Part shown: piece by piece, positions 18,039 through 27,748 of the stretch | How the letters are laid out: every line of letters begins with the position of its first letter | Numbering within the stretch: position 1 is the first letter of the stretch | Assembly (NCBI RefSeq): GCF_004359545.1 | Contig: NZ_SCWB01000007.1 | Coordinates: forward strand, 38,972-102,971 | Length of the DNA stretch: 64,000 nucleotides | Direction: 5' to 3' | Origin: Macrococcus lamae | GTDB lineage: Bacteria > Bacillota > Bacilli > Staphylococcales > Staphylococcaceae | Made by a program: the position numbers and the translations under genes | The notes under the pieces: generated by a model | What the model saw: only the letters and a program-made list of their open reading frames with translations | The model's database searches: none | What the model was told of the DNA's origin: nothing

Positions 18039-18687
18039 AATACCAAACGATGCAGTCATCACCATTGCAGGAACCGTCGGAGTCGGCAAATCGTCACTGA
18101 CAAAAGCTTTAGCAGAAAAACTAAGCTTCAGAACATCTTTTGAAAAAGTAGACAACAACCCGTATCTCGAAAAATTTTATAATGATTTTGACCGCTGGAG
18201 TTTCCATCTGCAGATCTATTTCCTTGCTGAACGTTTCAAGGAACAGAAACGCATGTTCGAATATGGCGGCGGCTTTATCCAGGACCGCTCTATTTACGAG
18301 GACGTTGATATTTTTGCGAAAATGCATGAAGAAGGCGGTACAATGTCTCCGGAAGATTTTGAGACATATCGACAGCTCTATGAAGCGATGGTTATGACGC
18401 CCTATTTCCCGAAACCAGACTGCCTGATTTATCTGGAGTGCGACTACGAAGCTGTGCTGCGGAGAATTACGGAGCGCGGACGTCAGATGGAGATTGAAAC
18501 AGACGAACTATACTGGCGGGCATTATTTGAACGCTATGAAAAATGGATAGACGGCTTCAATGCCTGCCCCGTAATCAGAATTCATATCGATGAGTACGAT
18601 GTATTTGAGAACATCGACACATTAGACCCAGTGATTGAGAAAATCGGTCGTGTCATCGAAGAACATAGAAAATCTCAGCAAAGATAA
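18031..18687 (+). CDS. dck: Deoxynucleoside kinase, deoxyadenosine/deoxycytidine-kinase-like
   Basis: A 218-residue kinase paired with the preceding one. The P-loop is AGTVGVGKSSLTKAL, the specificity segment WSFHLQIYFLAERFKEQK, and the catalytic motif IQDRSIYEDV. It matches B. subtilis Dck (dAdo/dCyd kinase) along its length, including AMVMTPYFPKPDCLIYLE. A terminator follows directly. Together with dgk it lets the cell reuse all common deoxynucleosides other than thymidine. Confidence 0.88.
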   Translation: MYKIPNDAVITIAGTVGVGKSSLTKALAEKLSFRTSFEKVDNNPYLEKFYNDFDRWSFHLQIYFLAERFKEQKRMFEYGGGFIQDRSIYEDVDIFAKMHEEGGTMSPEDFETYRQLYEAMVMTPYFPKPDCLIYLECDYEAVLRRITERGRQMEIETDELYWRALFERYEKWIDGFNACPVIRIHIDEYDVFENIDTLDPVIEKIGRVIEEHRKSQQR

Positions 18688-18690
18688 TAA

Positions 18691-18723
18691 AAGTGGCGCG
18701 TAAACTGGATTTACGCGCCACTT
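18691..18723. terminator. Bidirectional terminator between dck and a HAD gene
   Basis: A perfect 14-bp stem (AAGTGGCGCGTAAA, 18691-18704, with 18710-18723) and a 5-nt loop. The T/A-rich edges serve the convergent genes on either side. Confidence 0.9.
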
Positions 18724-18740
18724 CTTTTGATTACTCTTAA

Positions 18741-19436
18741 TTACTCAAGTATCTCGTTGTCGATTAAATCTGCGACGCTGTCCAGCACGATATCAGCATC
18801 TCTTAAATCTTGTCTATCTCCAGAACCACTTAACACGCCGACCGTTTTATAGACGCTGCTGTTCCTGCCGAGCATGATATCCATCTCTGTATCACCGACC
18901 ATGAGGGTTTCCTCACGCGTGACTTCAAGTTTCTCAAGTATCTCATCCATCAGACCTTTCTGTGGTTTCTGATGAACAGAGTTATCACTTGTGACAATCA
19001 AATCGAAATAATCACGCAGCTCATATTTATCAACAAACAGATCCATCGATAATGTATCATCCGCTGAAACGATGGCAAGCTTGTATCCACGTTCTTTCAA
19101 CTGCTTTAGTGTTTCCGGTACGCCTGTAATGATTTCAATATCATCAACTTCATTATCTGTTGATAAATGCTCCATCTCACCGAGTGTCCAGTCAGCCATT
19201 TTATCACCGTTCGGCAGTACGCGCAATCGGTTAACAATGCTTTTAGCAGTGTTTGATTTCATCACCATATCAAGCTTATCATCGACCATTCCAAATGCAT
19301 CTTTAATTTCTGACTTCGGGACATGGACATTCGATCTCGATGAAAATTCATTGATCAAGTCGTCCGCCAGCTTAACAATAACGCTGCCGAGCTCCATTAA
19401 TGTGCCGTCTTTATCAAATACAATCAACTTTACCAT
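18741..19436 (-). CDS. HAD-family hydrolase (phosphoglycolate phosphatase-like)
   Basis: A 231-residue HAD subfamily IA-type phosphatase. Motif I is IVFDKDGTLMELG, motif II is LAIVSADD, motif III contains HQKPQKG and motif IV is LMVGDTEMDI. A helical cap lies between motifs I and II. ATG 19436 follows GAGGTGGAG. It is a single gene, conserved at this place in staphylococci. The substrate is not known. Confidence 0.85.
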   Translation of the reverse strand: MVKLIVFDKDGTLMELGSVIVKLADDLINEFSSRSNVHVPKSEIKDAFGMVDDKLDMVMKSNTAKSIVNRLRVLPNGDKMADWTLGEMEHLSTDNEVDDIEIITGVPETLKQLKERGYKLAIVSADDTLSMDLFVDKYELRDYFDLIVTSDNSVHQKPQKGLMDEILEKLEVTREETLMVGDTEMDIMLGRNSSVYKTVGVLSGSGDRQDLRDADIVLDSVADLIDNEILE

Positions 19437-19520
19437 GACTCCACCTCTTCTGTTTGAATACCACTATTGTACTGAGTCATTGATAAAAAAGAAAATAATA
19501 CTATAAAATTTCCCGGGACA

Positions 19521-20555
19521 TTAATTGACTTCCAGTGCAAGGTCCCCTGTTTTCACAAGTTTTGCTCTTCTTACGATAAGGAAATGTACAGCGAGTGTCA
19601 CTAGCAGTGGTACAACCATTCCAGAGATGATATAGTTCAGGAACACGCCGCCGCCTTGTTCCGTCATAATCTGTATCGGTGCAATTAAGCCGCACAGTCC
19701 AAGACCTGCAATAGCAAAAGGAACGCCGAGGTTAAAGATAAGCACTGCAACTGGTCCGGCAACAGCGGCACCGACAAGCGGCGCTATTAATATATTTGGG
19801 TTTCTGACGATATTCGGGAACTGGACTTTCGGCGTACAGATAAACTGAGCGAGGAAGCCTCCTAAATCATTTTCCCGAAGACTAATAGCTGTGAAACCAA
19901 CAAACTGTGCTGTAATACCAACAAGGGCTGCTGCGCTTGCATGAGGATCAAGCTGTAATGCGACTGCAAGTGCTGCGCTGGAAGCTGGTGTCATCACTAG
20001 AATCGCGAAGACCACTGCAATAACAACTGACGCGAGTAATGGATGTCCATCAACGGAAGATGTGATGGCTTTTGAGATGGCTACAAGTGCAGGAGCAATC
20101 ACTTTTGATAAATAATAACCGGCTATTCCACCTGACAGTACAGCTGCGAGCGGGACTGCCATTAAGTCAAGGAATGTTCTTCCTGTGACTTTCTTACCTG
20201 CATAGGTCGCAATAATAGCGGCAAGTATTGCAGCGATCGGTTCTCCGGTCTTCAAAGTAAAGATTTCACCGGCAGACTCAACTGCGCTTGCACCGATAGT
20301 TGCTGCAATTATTGCAGAAACAACCGTCAGACCGTTAGCCCCTAAACTATGTGCAATAGCTCCACCAAGCGCGGGTGCCATCAGTAAAGTGGCTACTGTT
20401 CCGATAGTTACTAAAATGTCCAGTCCCACTAGTCCGCCAATTGATTTCAGCAGCAAACCAATTCCTAAAGAAACCAAGATGGCTGCTGAAATACCTGCTG
20501 CTCCTTTTTCCATTCTAGTAAATAAATATTCACGAGTTATCATTTTTTCTACCAT
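19521..20555 (-). CDS. PTS transporter subunit IIC-like membrane protein
   Basis: A 344-residue protein with about ten hydrophobic segments and glycine/alanine-rich helices, of the type called PTS_EIIC_2. No IIA or IIB domain is present here or next door, so its coupling to the phosphotransferase system is unclear. Start ATG 20555 has GGAG 8 bases upstream; the ATG at 20561 is too close. It follows ilvE by 18 bp and is probably co-transcribed with it, as in S. aureus, which hints at a substrate tied to branched-chain amino acid metabolism (inference). Confidence 0.78.
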   Translation of the reverse strand: MVEKMITREYLFTRMEKGAAGISAAILVSLGIGLLLKSIGGLVGLDILVTIGTVATLLMAPALGGAIAHSLGANGLTVVSAIIAATIGASAVESAGEIFTLKTGEPIAAILAAIIATYAGKKVTGRTFLDLMAVPLAAVLSGGIAGYYLSKVIAPALVAISKAITSSVDGHPLLASVVIAVVFAILVMTPASSAALAVALQLDPHASAAALVGITAQFVGFTAISLRENDLGGFLAQFICTPKVQFPNIVRNPNILIAPLVGAAVAGPVAVLIFNLGVPFAIAGLGLCGLIAPIQIMTEQGGGVFLNYIISGMVVPLLVTLAVHFLIVRRAKLVKTGDLALEVN

Positions 20556-20573
20556 AGGCATTACTCCTTTAAA

Positions 20574-21647
20574 TTAAAGTTTTACACACCAGTCAAAGGG
20601 ATCTTCTTCAGTTCCGTTCTGAATCGCAGTAAAATGATTGTACAAGTCGAGCGTAATCGGTCCCACTTTACTATCATTCACTTCAATCTCCTGGTCTCTG
20701 TACTTAATCGATCCAACAGGAGCGATGACTGCAGCAGTTCCCGAACCGAAAATTTCCTGTAATGTTCCTGAGGCTGATGCTTCAAACACGTCATCAATTG
20801 AAATACGACGTTCTTCAACGGTATATCCGAGATGCTGAGCTAACTCGATAATGGATTTCCGGGTAATACCCGGCAGGATACTGCCATTTAGTTCCGGTGT
20901 GACGACTGTACCGTCAATCACAAAGAAAATATTCATGCTGCCGACTTCTTCGACGTAACGCTGCTCTACTCCGTCAAGCCACAGCACCTGGTCGTAGCCC
21001 AGTTCTGTTGCCCGTGTCTGCGCCATCAAGCTTGCTGCATAATTGCCGGCAGCTTTCGCAAAACCAACGCCGCCACGGACCGCACGGACATATTCATCTT
21101 CCACATAAATCTTCGTCGCTGCCAAGTGATCACTGCCGTAATAAGCACCAACCGGAGATAGAATAATCATTAATTTGTAATGCGTTGCTGCACGTACCCC
21201 CAAATAGGCTTCAGTCGCTATGATGAACGGTCGGATATAGAGAGATTGCCCTTCACCTGTTGGAATCCATTCTTTTTCCAGTTTTACGAGCTGAGTAAGC
21301 GCATCTACCATAAAATCAACATCTACTTCCGGCATGTTTAACCGGGCGTTTGATTTGTTCATTCGTTTAAAGTTTTCATCTGGTCTGAACAGTCGGACGT
21401 TATCTCCAGTACGGTATGCTTTCATTCCTTCAAATACTGCTTGACCATAATGGAGTACCTGAGCAGCAGGTGACAACTCAATGTTCTGATAAGGTAATAT
21501 GACTGCATCATGCCAGCCGAGTTCCGGGTCATAATCCATCGAAAACATATAATCAGTGAATAATGTACCGAAACCGAGTGTCGCAGGATCAGGTTTTTCC
21601 TGTAGTTGTTTTCTTTCAATTACTTTTAGTTGATGAGTCATATTCAC
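20574..21647 (-). CDS. ilvE: Branched-chain-amino-acid aminotransferase
   Basis: A 357-residue fold-type IV PLP enzyme that interconverts branched-chain amino acids and their 2-oxo acids. The PLP lysine lies in [17 protein letters not shown], and [18 protein letters not shown] and [12 protein letters not shown] are further family signatures. The length fits BCAT enzymes of staphylococci. It heads an apparent operon with the PTS-IIC-like gene. A CodY-like box lies just upstream of its promoter. Confidence 0.95.
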   Translation of the reverse strand: MNMTHQLKVIERKQLQEKPDPATLGFGTLFTDYMFSMDYDPELGWHDAVILPYQNIELSPAAQVLHYGQAVFEGMKAYRTGDNVRLFRPDENFKRMNKSNARLNMPEVDVDFMVDALTQLVKLEKEWIPTGEGQSLYIRPFIIATEAYLGVRAATHYKLMIILSPVGAYYGSDHLAATKIYVEDEYVRAVRGGVGFAKAAGNYAASLMAQTRATELGYDQVLWLDGVEQRYVEEVGSMNIFFVIDGTVVTPELNGSILPGITRKSIIELAQHLGYTVEERRISIDDVFEASASGTLQEIFGSGTAAVIAPVGSIKYRDQEIEVNDSKVGPITLDLYNHFTAIQNGTEEDPFDWCVKL

Positions 21648-21674
21648 ACGTCCTTTAAAGGTTTAATGTATGTT

Positions 21675-21702
21675 AGTATAACATAATGAAAATGTGATGC
21701 AA
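21675..21702 (-). promoter_or_regulatory. Putative ilvE promoter
   Basis: On the minus strand a -35 TTGCAT (21697-21702) and a -10 TATACT (21675-21680) are separated by 16 bp, about 27 bp upstream of the ilvE start. Confidence 0.65.
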
Positions 21703-21704
21703 TA

Positions 21705-21719
21705 AATTGTTAGAAAATT
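21705..21719 (-). promoter_or_regulatory. CodY-like box upstream of ilvE
   Basis: The minus-strand sequence AATTTTCTAACAATT matches the CodY consensus AATTTTCWGAAAATT at 13 of 15 positions. It sits 2 bp upstream of the ilvE -35 element. CodY senses branched-chain amino acids and GTP, so repression of ilvE fits the gene's role. Confidence 0.6.
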
Positions 21720-21759
21720 TCAATTATTATATGCGCTATTTGATTTGAAAGACAAAAAA

Positions 21760-21781
21760 ATAGACCACCGCGGTGGTCTAT
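21760..21781 (-). terminator. Terminator after tdh
   Basis: The perfect palindrome ATAGACCACCGCGGTGGTCT continues to 21781. On the minus strand it is followed by seven T residues, so it ends the tdh transcript. Confidence 0.9.
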
Positions 21782-21786
21782 TATAA

Positions 21787-22731
21787 TTATTTAGCTTTGA
21801 TCGCTTCAAGCATAGTTTCTGTCATCGTATCAAGATCGAATTTCGGACTGAAGCCCCACTGTTCCTTCGCCTCTGTTGCATCGATGGAGTTCGGCCAGCT
21901 GTCGGCAATGGCTTGACGGACTGGATCAACGTCATAGCCAAGTTCAAAGTCAGGCATGAACTTCCGGATGCTCGCAGCGACTGCTTCCGGGTCAACACTC
22001 ATCGCTGTGACGTTGAACGCATTACGTGTCAATAATTTATCAGCATCTGCTTCCATCAGCTGGATAATACAGTCAATCGCATCATCCATATACATCATAT
22101 CCATGAATGTTCCTTTATCGATGTAGCTGTCATAACGGCCTTCGCGCACTGCTTTGAAGTAAATTTCAACCGCGTAGTCAGTCGTACCGCCGCCAGGTTC
22201 CTTGACATGTGAGATAAGACCAGGGAAACGGACTGAACGTGTATCGACTCCGAAACTGTGATAGTAATAGTCACATAATAATTCACCTGCGACTTTGTTG
22301 ACACCGTACATTGTCGTCGGTCGTTGAATCGTCAGCTGTGGTGTGTTGTCTTTTGGTGTTGTCGGACCGAACGCACCGATTGAGCTTGGCGTAAAAAACT
22401 GCATCTTGTGTTTACGTGCAACTTCCAGTGCATTTAATAAACCACCCATGTTTAAATTCCAGGCAAATACAGGGTTTTTCTCTGCTGTCGCACTTAAAAG
22501 AGCAGCCATATGCATCATCGTATCAGGTTTGAATGTGTCAGCAATAGCTTCCATTCTCTCAGCATCCATCACGTTCAGCTCTTCAAATGGTCCTTGCAGG
22601 ATGATGCTATCTTCTTCCGGACGACGTAAATCTGTTGCCAGTACATTGTCTGTTCCATAGATTTCGCGCAATTTCATTGTCAGCTCTGTGCCAATTTGGC
22701 CTAAAGCACCCGTTATCATAATTCTCTTCAT
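21787..22731 (-). CDS. tdh: L-threonine 3-dehydrogenase, SDR (epimerase-like) type
   Basis: A 314-residue NAD-dependent extended SDR protein. The Rossmann motif is [12 protein letters not shown] and the catalytic tyrosine motif is [10 protein letters not shown] (YxxxK). It oxidises threonine to 2-amino-3-ketobutyrate, the substrate of the neighbouring kbl product. The function rests on similarity to short-chain TDHs and on the kbl neighbour; UDP-sugar epimerase activity is unlikely because no cell-wall genes are near. Confidence 0.85.
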   Translation of the reverse strand: MKRIMITGALGQIGTELTMKLREIYGTDNVLATDLRRPEEDSIILQGPFEELNVMDAERMEAIADTFKPDTMMHMAALLSATAEKNPVFAWNLNMGGLLNALEVARKHKMQFFTPSSIGAFGPTTPKDNTPQLTIQRPTTMYGVNKVAGELLCDYYYHSFGVDTRSVRFPGLISHVKEPGGGTTDYAVEIYFKAVREGRYDSYIDKGTFMDMMYMDDAIDCIIQLMEADADKLLTRNAFNVTAMSVDPEAVAASIRKFMPDFELGYDVDPVRQAIADSWPNSIDATEAKEQWGFSPKFDLDTMTETMLEAIKAK

Positions 22732-22833
22732 ACTTCATACTCCTTATAATGACATCTGTCTTCTGACAGTGTACATAATCATTGTTTTCACTATTATTTT
22801 AACGCTTTCATCAGCATTTGTACATCGTAAGAA

Positions 22834-22858
22834 AACACCGCCTCTAATATGCGGTGTT
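22834..22858 (-). terminator. Terminator after kbl
   Basis: 8-bp arms AACACCGC (22834-22841) and GCGGTGTT (22851-22858) with a 9-nt loop. On the minus strand they are followed by TTTTC. Confidence 0.78.
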
Positions 22859-22863
22859 CATGA

Positions 22864-24054
22864 TTACTTGATGATATTCAGTTCACGACCGACTTTAGCG
22901 TAAGCAGCAAGTGCTTCGTCGAGCATTTCTGTCGTATGCGCTGCTGTCGGCATATTTCTGACTCGTCCAGTTCCTTTTGGTACTGTCGGGAAGACGATTG
23001 ATTTAGCGTAGACGCCCTCTTCCATCAGACGTTTAGAGAATTCCTGAGTTGTCTTCTCGTCACCGATAATACATGGTGTGATCGGTGTTTCTGAATGTCC
23101 AATATCAAAGCCAAGCTCTTTGAGACCTTTTTTCAAGTAGTCACCGTTCTCCCAGAGCTTATCGTGAAGTTCTGTTGATTCCATCAAGATATCAATGGCT
23201 TCAGTGATTGCTGCTGAATCTCCAGGTGTGAGTGATGTGGAGAATAAGAATGGACGTCCTGCTACTTTGAGCCAGTCGATGAGTTCCTGAGTACCTGCTA
23301 CATAACCACCGACAACACCGATCGCTTTAGACAATGTGCCCATCTGGAAGTCAATTTTATCTTGCAGGCCGAAGTGTTTAACAGTTCCAGCACCTTTCCC
23401 CATGACGCCTGAGCCATGTGCATCATCGACATAGGTGATAAGGTTGAATTCTTCAGCAATTTTAGCGATTTCAGGTAATAACGCAACATCGCCGTCCATC
23501 GAGAAGACGCCGTCAGTGATATACATAATTTTTTTGTACTGTCCTGATTCTACTGCTTCTTGCGCTTTAGCGCGTAAATCTTCCATATCTGAGTGTTTCA
23601 CGCGGATAATCTTCGCTTTAGACAAGCGGCAGCCATCAATGATTGATGCATGATTCAATTCGTCAGACAGAATCGCGTCTTCTTTGTTCATGACTGCGCT
23701 GATCGCTCCCATATTACAGTTGAAGCCTGATTGAAACGCAATAGCCGCTTCAGTTCCTTTAAATTCTGCGATCTTCTTTTCAAGTGCCATATGGACATCG
23801 AGCGTTCCGTTGATCGTACGAACAGCGCCCGCACCGACACCGTGAGAATCAATGGTCTCTTTCGCTGCTTTTTTCAGACGATCATTAGTCGCAAGTCCTA
23901 AATAGTTGTTAGAAGATAAGTTGATCAGTTCTTTGCCATCAATTTTGATTTTAGGACCGTTAGCACCCTGAACAACGTTGATTTCATTATATAGACCATT
24001 TTCCTTCAGTTCATTTAAATTAGCTGTTAAAAAATCATTCAATACTTTAGACAT
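22864..24054 (-). CDS. kbl: Glycine C-acetyltransferase (2-amino-3-ketobutyrate CoA ligase)
   Basis: A 396-residue PLP enzyme of the alpha-oxoamine synthase family. It cleaves 2-amino-3-ketobutyrate with CoA to glycine and acetyl-CoA. The PLP lysine is in [17 protein letters not shown] and the substrate region in [14 protein letters not shown]. It is encoded upstream of tdh on the same strand with its own terminator, so the two make a threonine-to-glycine pathway. A TATAAT lies about 60 bp upstream of the start. Confidence 0.93.
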   Translation of the reverse strand: MSKVLNDFLTANLNELKENGLYNEINVVQGANGPKIKIDGKELINLSSNNYLGLATNDRLKKAAKETIDSHGVGAGAVRTINGTLDVHMALEKKIAEFKGTEAAIAFQSGFNCNMGAISAVMNKEDAILSDELNHASIIDGCRLSKAKIIRVKHSDMEDLRAKAQEAVESGQYKKIMYITDGVFSMDGDVALLPEIAKIAEEFNLITYVDDAHGSGVMGKGAGTVKHFGLQDKIDFQMGTLSKAIGVVGGYVAGTQELIDWLKVAGRPFLFSTSLTPGDSAAITEAIDILMESTELHDKLWENGDYLKKGLKELGFDIGHSETPITPCIIGDEKTTQEFSKRLMEEGVYAKSIVFPTVPKGTGRVRNMPTAAHTTEMLDEALAAYAKVGRELNIIK

Positions 24055-24163
24055 AATCAGGCTCCTTCTCCCTTTTTCTCTATCATAACATAAAAATCAT
24101 CCTATTTAATTATACTGAAATGTCTGATAAAATCGAAGAATAAGTCGTATCAGGAGGGATTCA

Positions 24164-25336
24164 ATGAATATTTCACAGCTCGCTTCAGCAGAACAGTCGT
24201 CACTTGTAGAACGCAGAAGATACTTACATATGCATCCTGAATTATCGTTCCACGAAACAGAGACATATCAATATATTCTCAGCCATTTAAAGTCACTACG
24301 TCACGTCCAAGTGCGTGAGGAGGTTGGAGGCAAAGGAATCGTCGCTAAAATTTCAGGCGGTACGGGCCCGACTATCGCTTTTCGAGCAGATTTTGATGCT
24401 TTGCCGATTCAGGATGAGAAAGAGGTGCCTTACAAGTCGACTGTCCCCGGTGTGATGCACGCCTGTGGTCACGACGGTCATACGTCAACGCTGCTCAGCC
24501 TCGCAACCATTCTCTCTCAGCACCATGATGAACTAGCCGGCAGTGTCGTGCTGCTCTTTCAATTCGCTGAAGAAATTGCTCCAGGAGGTGCCGCGCCAAT
24601 GATCAGTGACGGGGCGCTTGAAGGCGTTGATGCAGTCTACGGCAATCATTTCTGGAGCCAGTTTGAGACGCATACCATCCACTCCGCCAAAGGTCCATTG
24701 ATGGCAAGTCCTGATATGTTCGATGTCACAATTTACGGTCGTGGAGGTCACGGTGCAAAGCCTCACATGACGATTGATGCAGTGGTTGTTATGGCAGAGT
24801 TTATTATGAACATCCAGACGATTATTGCACGAAATGTCAATCCGATTGATGCCGGTGTCCTGACAATCGGTAAAGTAGAAGCCGGCAATACATTTAATGT
24901 CATCAGCGATCGTGCAACCTGCTCAGGAACAGTCCGTACATTTGAACCAGAAGTACAGAAACTTATCAGCACCGCACTTGAAAACGAACTCAAAGGTCTC
25001 GCAGTGTCTAAAGGTATCACCTATGACTTGAACTATGTGAAAGGCTATCCTGCAGTCATCAATCCTGAAGAGGGCTATGAAGTCATCAAACGTGCAGCTG
25101 CGCGTGCAGGTCTCGACTTTGCAGATGCACCGCCGATGATGATCGGTGAAGACTTCTCTTATTATTTACTCCAGAAACCGGGTGCTTTCTTCCTGACTGG
25201 TTCAGGTAATAAGGATAAGCAGACGACAGCTCCTCATCATCATCCAATGTTTGATTTGGACGAAGATGCAATGACTACAACACTTACGATGTTTCTCGCA
25301 ATACTAGAAGAGGAAGGTGTCATCAATGCTCAGTAA
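24164..25336 (+). CDS. M20-family amidohydrolase (first of three)
   Basis: A 390-residue M20D metal-dependent amidohydrolase, like N-acyl-L-amino acid amidohydrolases and hippurate hydrolases. Metal and catalytic residues are in GVMHACGHDGHTS (about residues 99-111), the Glu pair FAEEIAPGGA, and HHHPMFDLDEDAM near the end. The dimerisation domain lies between about 180 and 290 (YGRGGHGAKPH). ATG 24164 follows CAGGAGGG. It leads a tandem array of three related genes; the second overlaps its end by 11 nt. Substrates are unknown; family members remove acyl groups from amino acids or split small amides. Confidence 0.88.
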   Translation: MNISQLASAEQSSLVERRRYLHMHPELSFHETETYQYILSHLKSLRHVQVREEVGGKGIVAKISGGTGPTIAFRADFDALPIQDEKEVPYKSTVPGVMHACGHDGHTSTLLSLATILSQHHDELAGSVVLLFQFAEEIAPGGAAPMISDGALEGVDAVYGNHFWSQFETHTIHSAKGPLMASPDMFDVTIYGRGGHGAKPHMTIDAVVVMAEFIMNIQTIIARNVNPIDAGVLTIGKVEAGNTFNVISDRATCSGTVRTFEPEVQKLISTALENELKGLAVSKGITYDLNYVKGYPAVINPEEGYEVIKRAAARAGLDFADAPPMMIGEDFSYYLLQKPGAFFLTGSGNKDKQTTAPHHHPMFDLDEDAMTTTLTMFLAILEEEGVINAQ

Positions 25337-26501
25337 CTTAGCAGATTCGCTATACGAAGAACTGATTGACATCAGACGTCACCTCCATATGCATCCGGAA
25401 CTGAGCTTTCAAGAAGAGAAGACACCTCAGTATATCGCCGACTATTTAACAGCGCTCGGCATTGAAGTAGAAACAGGTGTCGGTGGACGTGGAGTTGTCG
25501 GTCGTATGATTAAAGATCCCGATTTACCAACCCTTGCTATCCGTGCTGACTTTGATGCACTGCCGATTCAGGACGAAAAAGAAGTGCCTTATCAATCCAC
25601 TGTTCCAGGTGTGATGCACGCCTGCGGACACGATGCACATACCGCTGTGCTGCTGATCACCGCTAAAATCCTAAGCGAACACCGCGAACAGTTGAACGGG
25701 AACGTCGTCTTCATTCATCAGCATGCCGAAGAAGTGGATCCAGGCGGCGCCATCCAGATGGTCGCAGATAACTGCTTACGAGGTGTCGATGCGATTATCG
25801 GTCAGCACGTCTCAAGCAGCATCCCAGTGGGTACAGTCGGTTACCGGTACGGCACTGTGACAGGAATTCCTGACGATTTCTGGATCACACTGCAAGGTAA
25901 AGGCGGTCATGCGGCACATCCAGATACAACACTAGACCCCGTTGCCGCTGGTATCCGTTTATGCAACGATCTTCAGTATATCGTTTCAAGAAAGACCAAT
26001 CCGACGACTCCTGCCGTCTTGTCCATTACTATGTTCCAGGCAGGCGATCAGACAAACGTCATTCCCGATACTGCGAAAATCGGTGGCACCATCCGCACAT
26101 TCGATACAGCAACCCAGCAGCATATGATTGACGAACTGAAGAAATGTCTGGACGGTCTTGTGACGACGACAGGTGTCACTTATGACTTGAAATATTTAAA
26201 AGGTTATCCGCCAGTAGTGAACACAAAAAATGAAACAGATTTAATTATCAGTGCTGCTGAAAAAATTGATAGTGTGGAATCATTAGTTGAGATTGAGCCG
26301 GCACTTGGCGGAGAAGATTTCTCCTATTACTTAGAACGTGTTCCTGGTGCTTTCTTCTATACAGGAACTAAGAATGAACATCTTAAAGCTGATTTTCCTC
26401 ATCATCATCCGAAGTTCGATATTGATGAAAAAGGGATGCTGAATGCAGTGAAAATCTTTCTGCAGGCGACAGAAGATTTCTTTGAAGGAGGAGTACGATG
26501 A
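25326..26501 (+). CDS. M20-family amidohydrolase (second of three)
   Basis: A 391-residue paralogue of the flanking genes. Key residues are conserved in GVMHACGHDAHTA, QHAEEVDPGGA and the C-terminal HHHPKFDIDEKGM. I chose ATG 25326 (MLSNLADSLYEEL), which has AAGGTG just upstream; a GTG three codons earlier is possible. The loop after QHVSS differs from the other two copies, which may reflect another substrate. Overlaps of 11 nt with the first gene and 4 nt with the third show coupled translation. Confidence 0.88.
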   Translation: MLSNLADSLYEELIDIRRHLHMHPELSFQEEKTPQYIADYLTALGIEVETGVGGRGVVGRMIKDPDLPTLAIRADFDALPIQDEKEVPYQSTVPGVMHACGHDAHTAVLLITAKILSEHREQLNGNVVFIHQHAEEVDPGGAIQMVADNCLRGVDAIIGQHVSSSIPVGTVGYRYGTVTGIPDDFWITLQGKGGHAAHPDTTLDPVAAGIRLCNDLQYIVSRKTNPTTPAVLSITMFQAGDQTNVIPDTAKIGGTIRTFDTATQQHMIDELKKCLDGLVTTTGVTYDLKYLKGYPPVVNTKNETDLIISAAEKIDSVESLVEIEPALGGEDFSYYLERVPGAFFYTGTKNEHLKADFPHHHPKFDIDEKGMLNAVKIFLQATEDFFEGGVR

Positions 26502-27673
26502 GCTGGTTAAATGAAGTCGAACAATACAAAGAAGAATTGATTCAGATCAGACGATTTCTGCATGAACATCCGGAATTATCATTTCAGGAGGAACAGACAA
26601 AGAACTATATCGCAGATTATTTAGAAGCACTCGATATACCTGTGAAACGCGATGTCGGAGGCAATGGTGTTCTCGGCTTTATCAACGGTGGGAAACCCGG
26701 ACCGACTGTCGGTCTACGTGCAGACTTCGATGCACTGCCGATTCAGGACGAGAAGGATGTTCTTTACAAATCCAAAGTCCCTGGCGTCATGCATGCGTGT
26801 GGTCATGATGGTCACACAGCGATGCTTTTGATTACAGCTAAAATATTAAAGCAGCACGAAGAAGAACTGGCAGGAAACGTTGTACTCATTCATCAGCATG
26901 CTGAAGAAGTACTGCCGGGCGGTGCGAAGTCAATGATAGAAGCAGGTGCACTTGACGGAGTGGACTACGTCTTCGGAACACATACAGCGAGCTATATTCC
27001 AGTTGGAACCATTGGTTTTTGTCCGGGTCCCGCCTATGCCAATGCCGATGCATTTAAGATTCATATACAGGGAAAAGGCGGTCACGGGGCTGCACCTCAC
27101 GAAACACGAGACGCCATTATTGCGGCGAGCAGCCTGATTACTCAGTTTCAGACCATCATCTCCCGGTCAACGAATCCGATGGACACAGCAGTTGTGACAG
27201 TCGGAGAATTTAAGTCCGGAACCGCATTCAATGTTATCGCAGACACGGCTTACTTATCTGGCACAATCAGAACATACCTGCCGGAAGTGAAAGCGATGAT
27301 CAAAGAACGTATGAACGATTTGATTAGATCAGTTGAAATCGGCTATCATGTCTCAATCACGCTCGACTATACAGATGGCTATCCGGCGCTTTTCAACCCT
27401 GAACGTGAAACAAATTGGGCAAAGTCATTAGCAGAAGACATCGATGGTACAGAAGTCATTATTCAGCCGGCTTCACTCGGTGGAGAAGATTTCAGCTATT
27501 ATCTACAGGAAAAGCCAGGCACTTATTTCTATACAGGCGTCAAGAACGAATCCATCGGTGCTCACTATTCTCACCATCATCCGAAGTTCGATCTGGATGA
27601 AGATGGCCTTATACATGGCGTAGAAATGTTTTTGAAGATTGTCCAGAATATCACTACACTGACAACTGACTGA
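26498..27673 (+). CDS. M20-family amidohydrolase (third of three)
   Basis: A 391-residue paralogue with all metal-site motifs: GVMHACGHDGHTA, HAEEVLPGGA and HHHPKFDLDEDGL. Its start overlaps the stop of the second gene as ATGA, with AAGGAGGAG upstream. The transcript ends at the shared terminator before tuf. As far as I know, S. aureus has a single such gene between kbl and tuf, so the array here is an expansion at a conserved site. Confidence 0.88.
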   Translation: MSWLNEVEQYKEELIQIRRFLHEHPELSFQEEQTKNYIADYLEALDIPVKRDVGGNGVLGFINGGKPGPTVGLRADFDALPIQDEKDVLYKSKVPGVMHACGHDGHTAMLLITAKILKQHEEELAGNVVLIHQHAEEVLPGGAKSMIEAGALDGVDYVFGTHTASYIPVGTIGFCPGPAYANADAFKIHIQGKGGHGAAPHETRDAIIAASSLITQFQTIISRSTNPMDTAVVTVGEFKSGTAFNVIADTAYLSGTIRTYLPEVKAMIKERMNDLIRSVEIGYHVSITLDYTDGYPALFNPERETNWAKSLAEDIDGTEVIIQPASLGGEDFSYYLQEKPGTYFYTGVKNESIGAHYSHHHPKFDLDEDGLIHGVEMFLKIVQNITTLTTD

Positions 27674-27697
27674 ATAAGTTATAAAAATATATAACAA

Positions 27698-27730
27698 AAA
27701 AACCTATGAGGCGTCCCTCATAGGTTTTTA
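27698..27730. terminator. Bidirectional terminator between the M20 array and tuf
   Basis: Stem AACCTATGAGG (27701-27711) with CCTCATAGGTT (27716-27726), a 4-nt loop, A run before and T run after. It serves convergent transcripts. Confidence 0.92.
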
Positions 27731-27748
27731 AAATTCATTTAGTATGAA

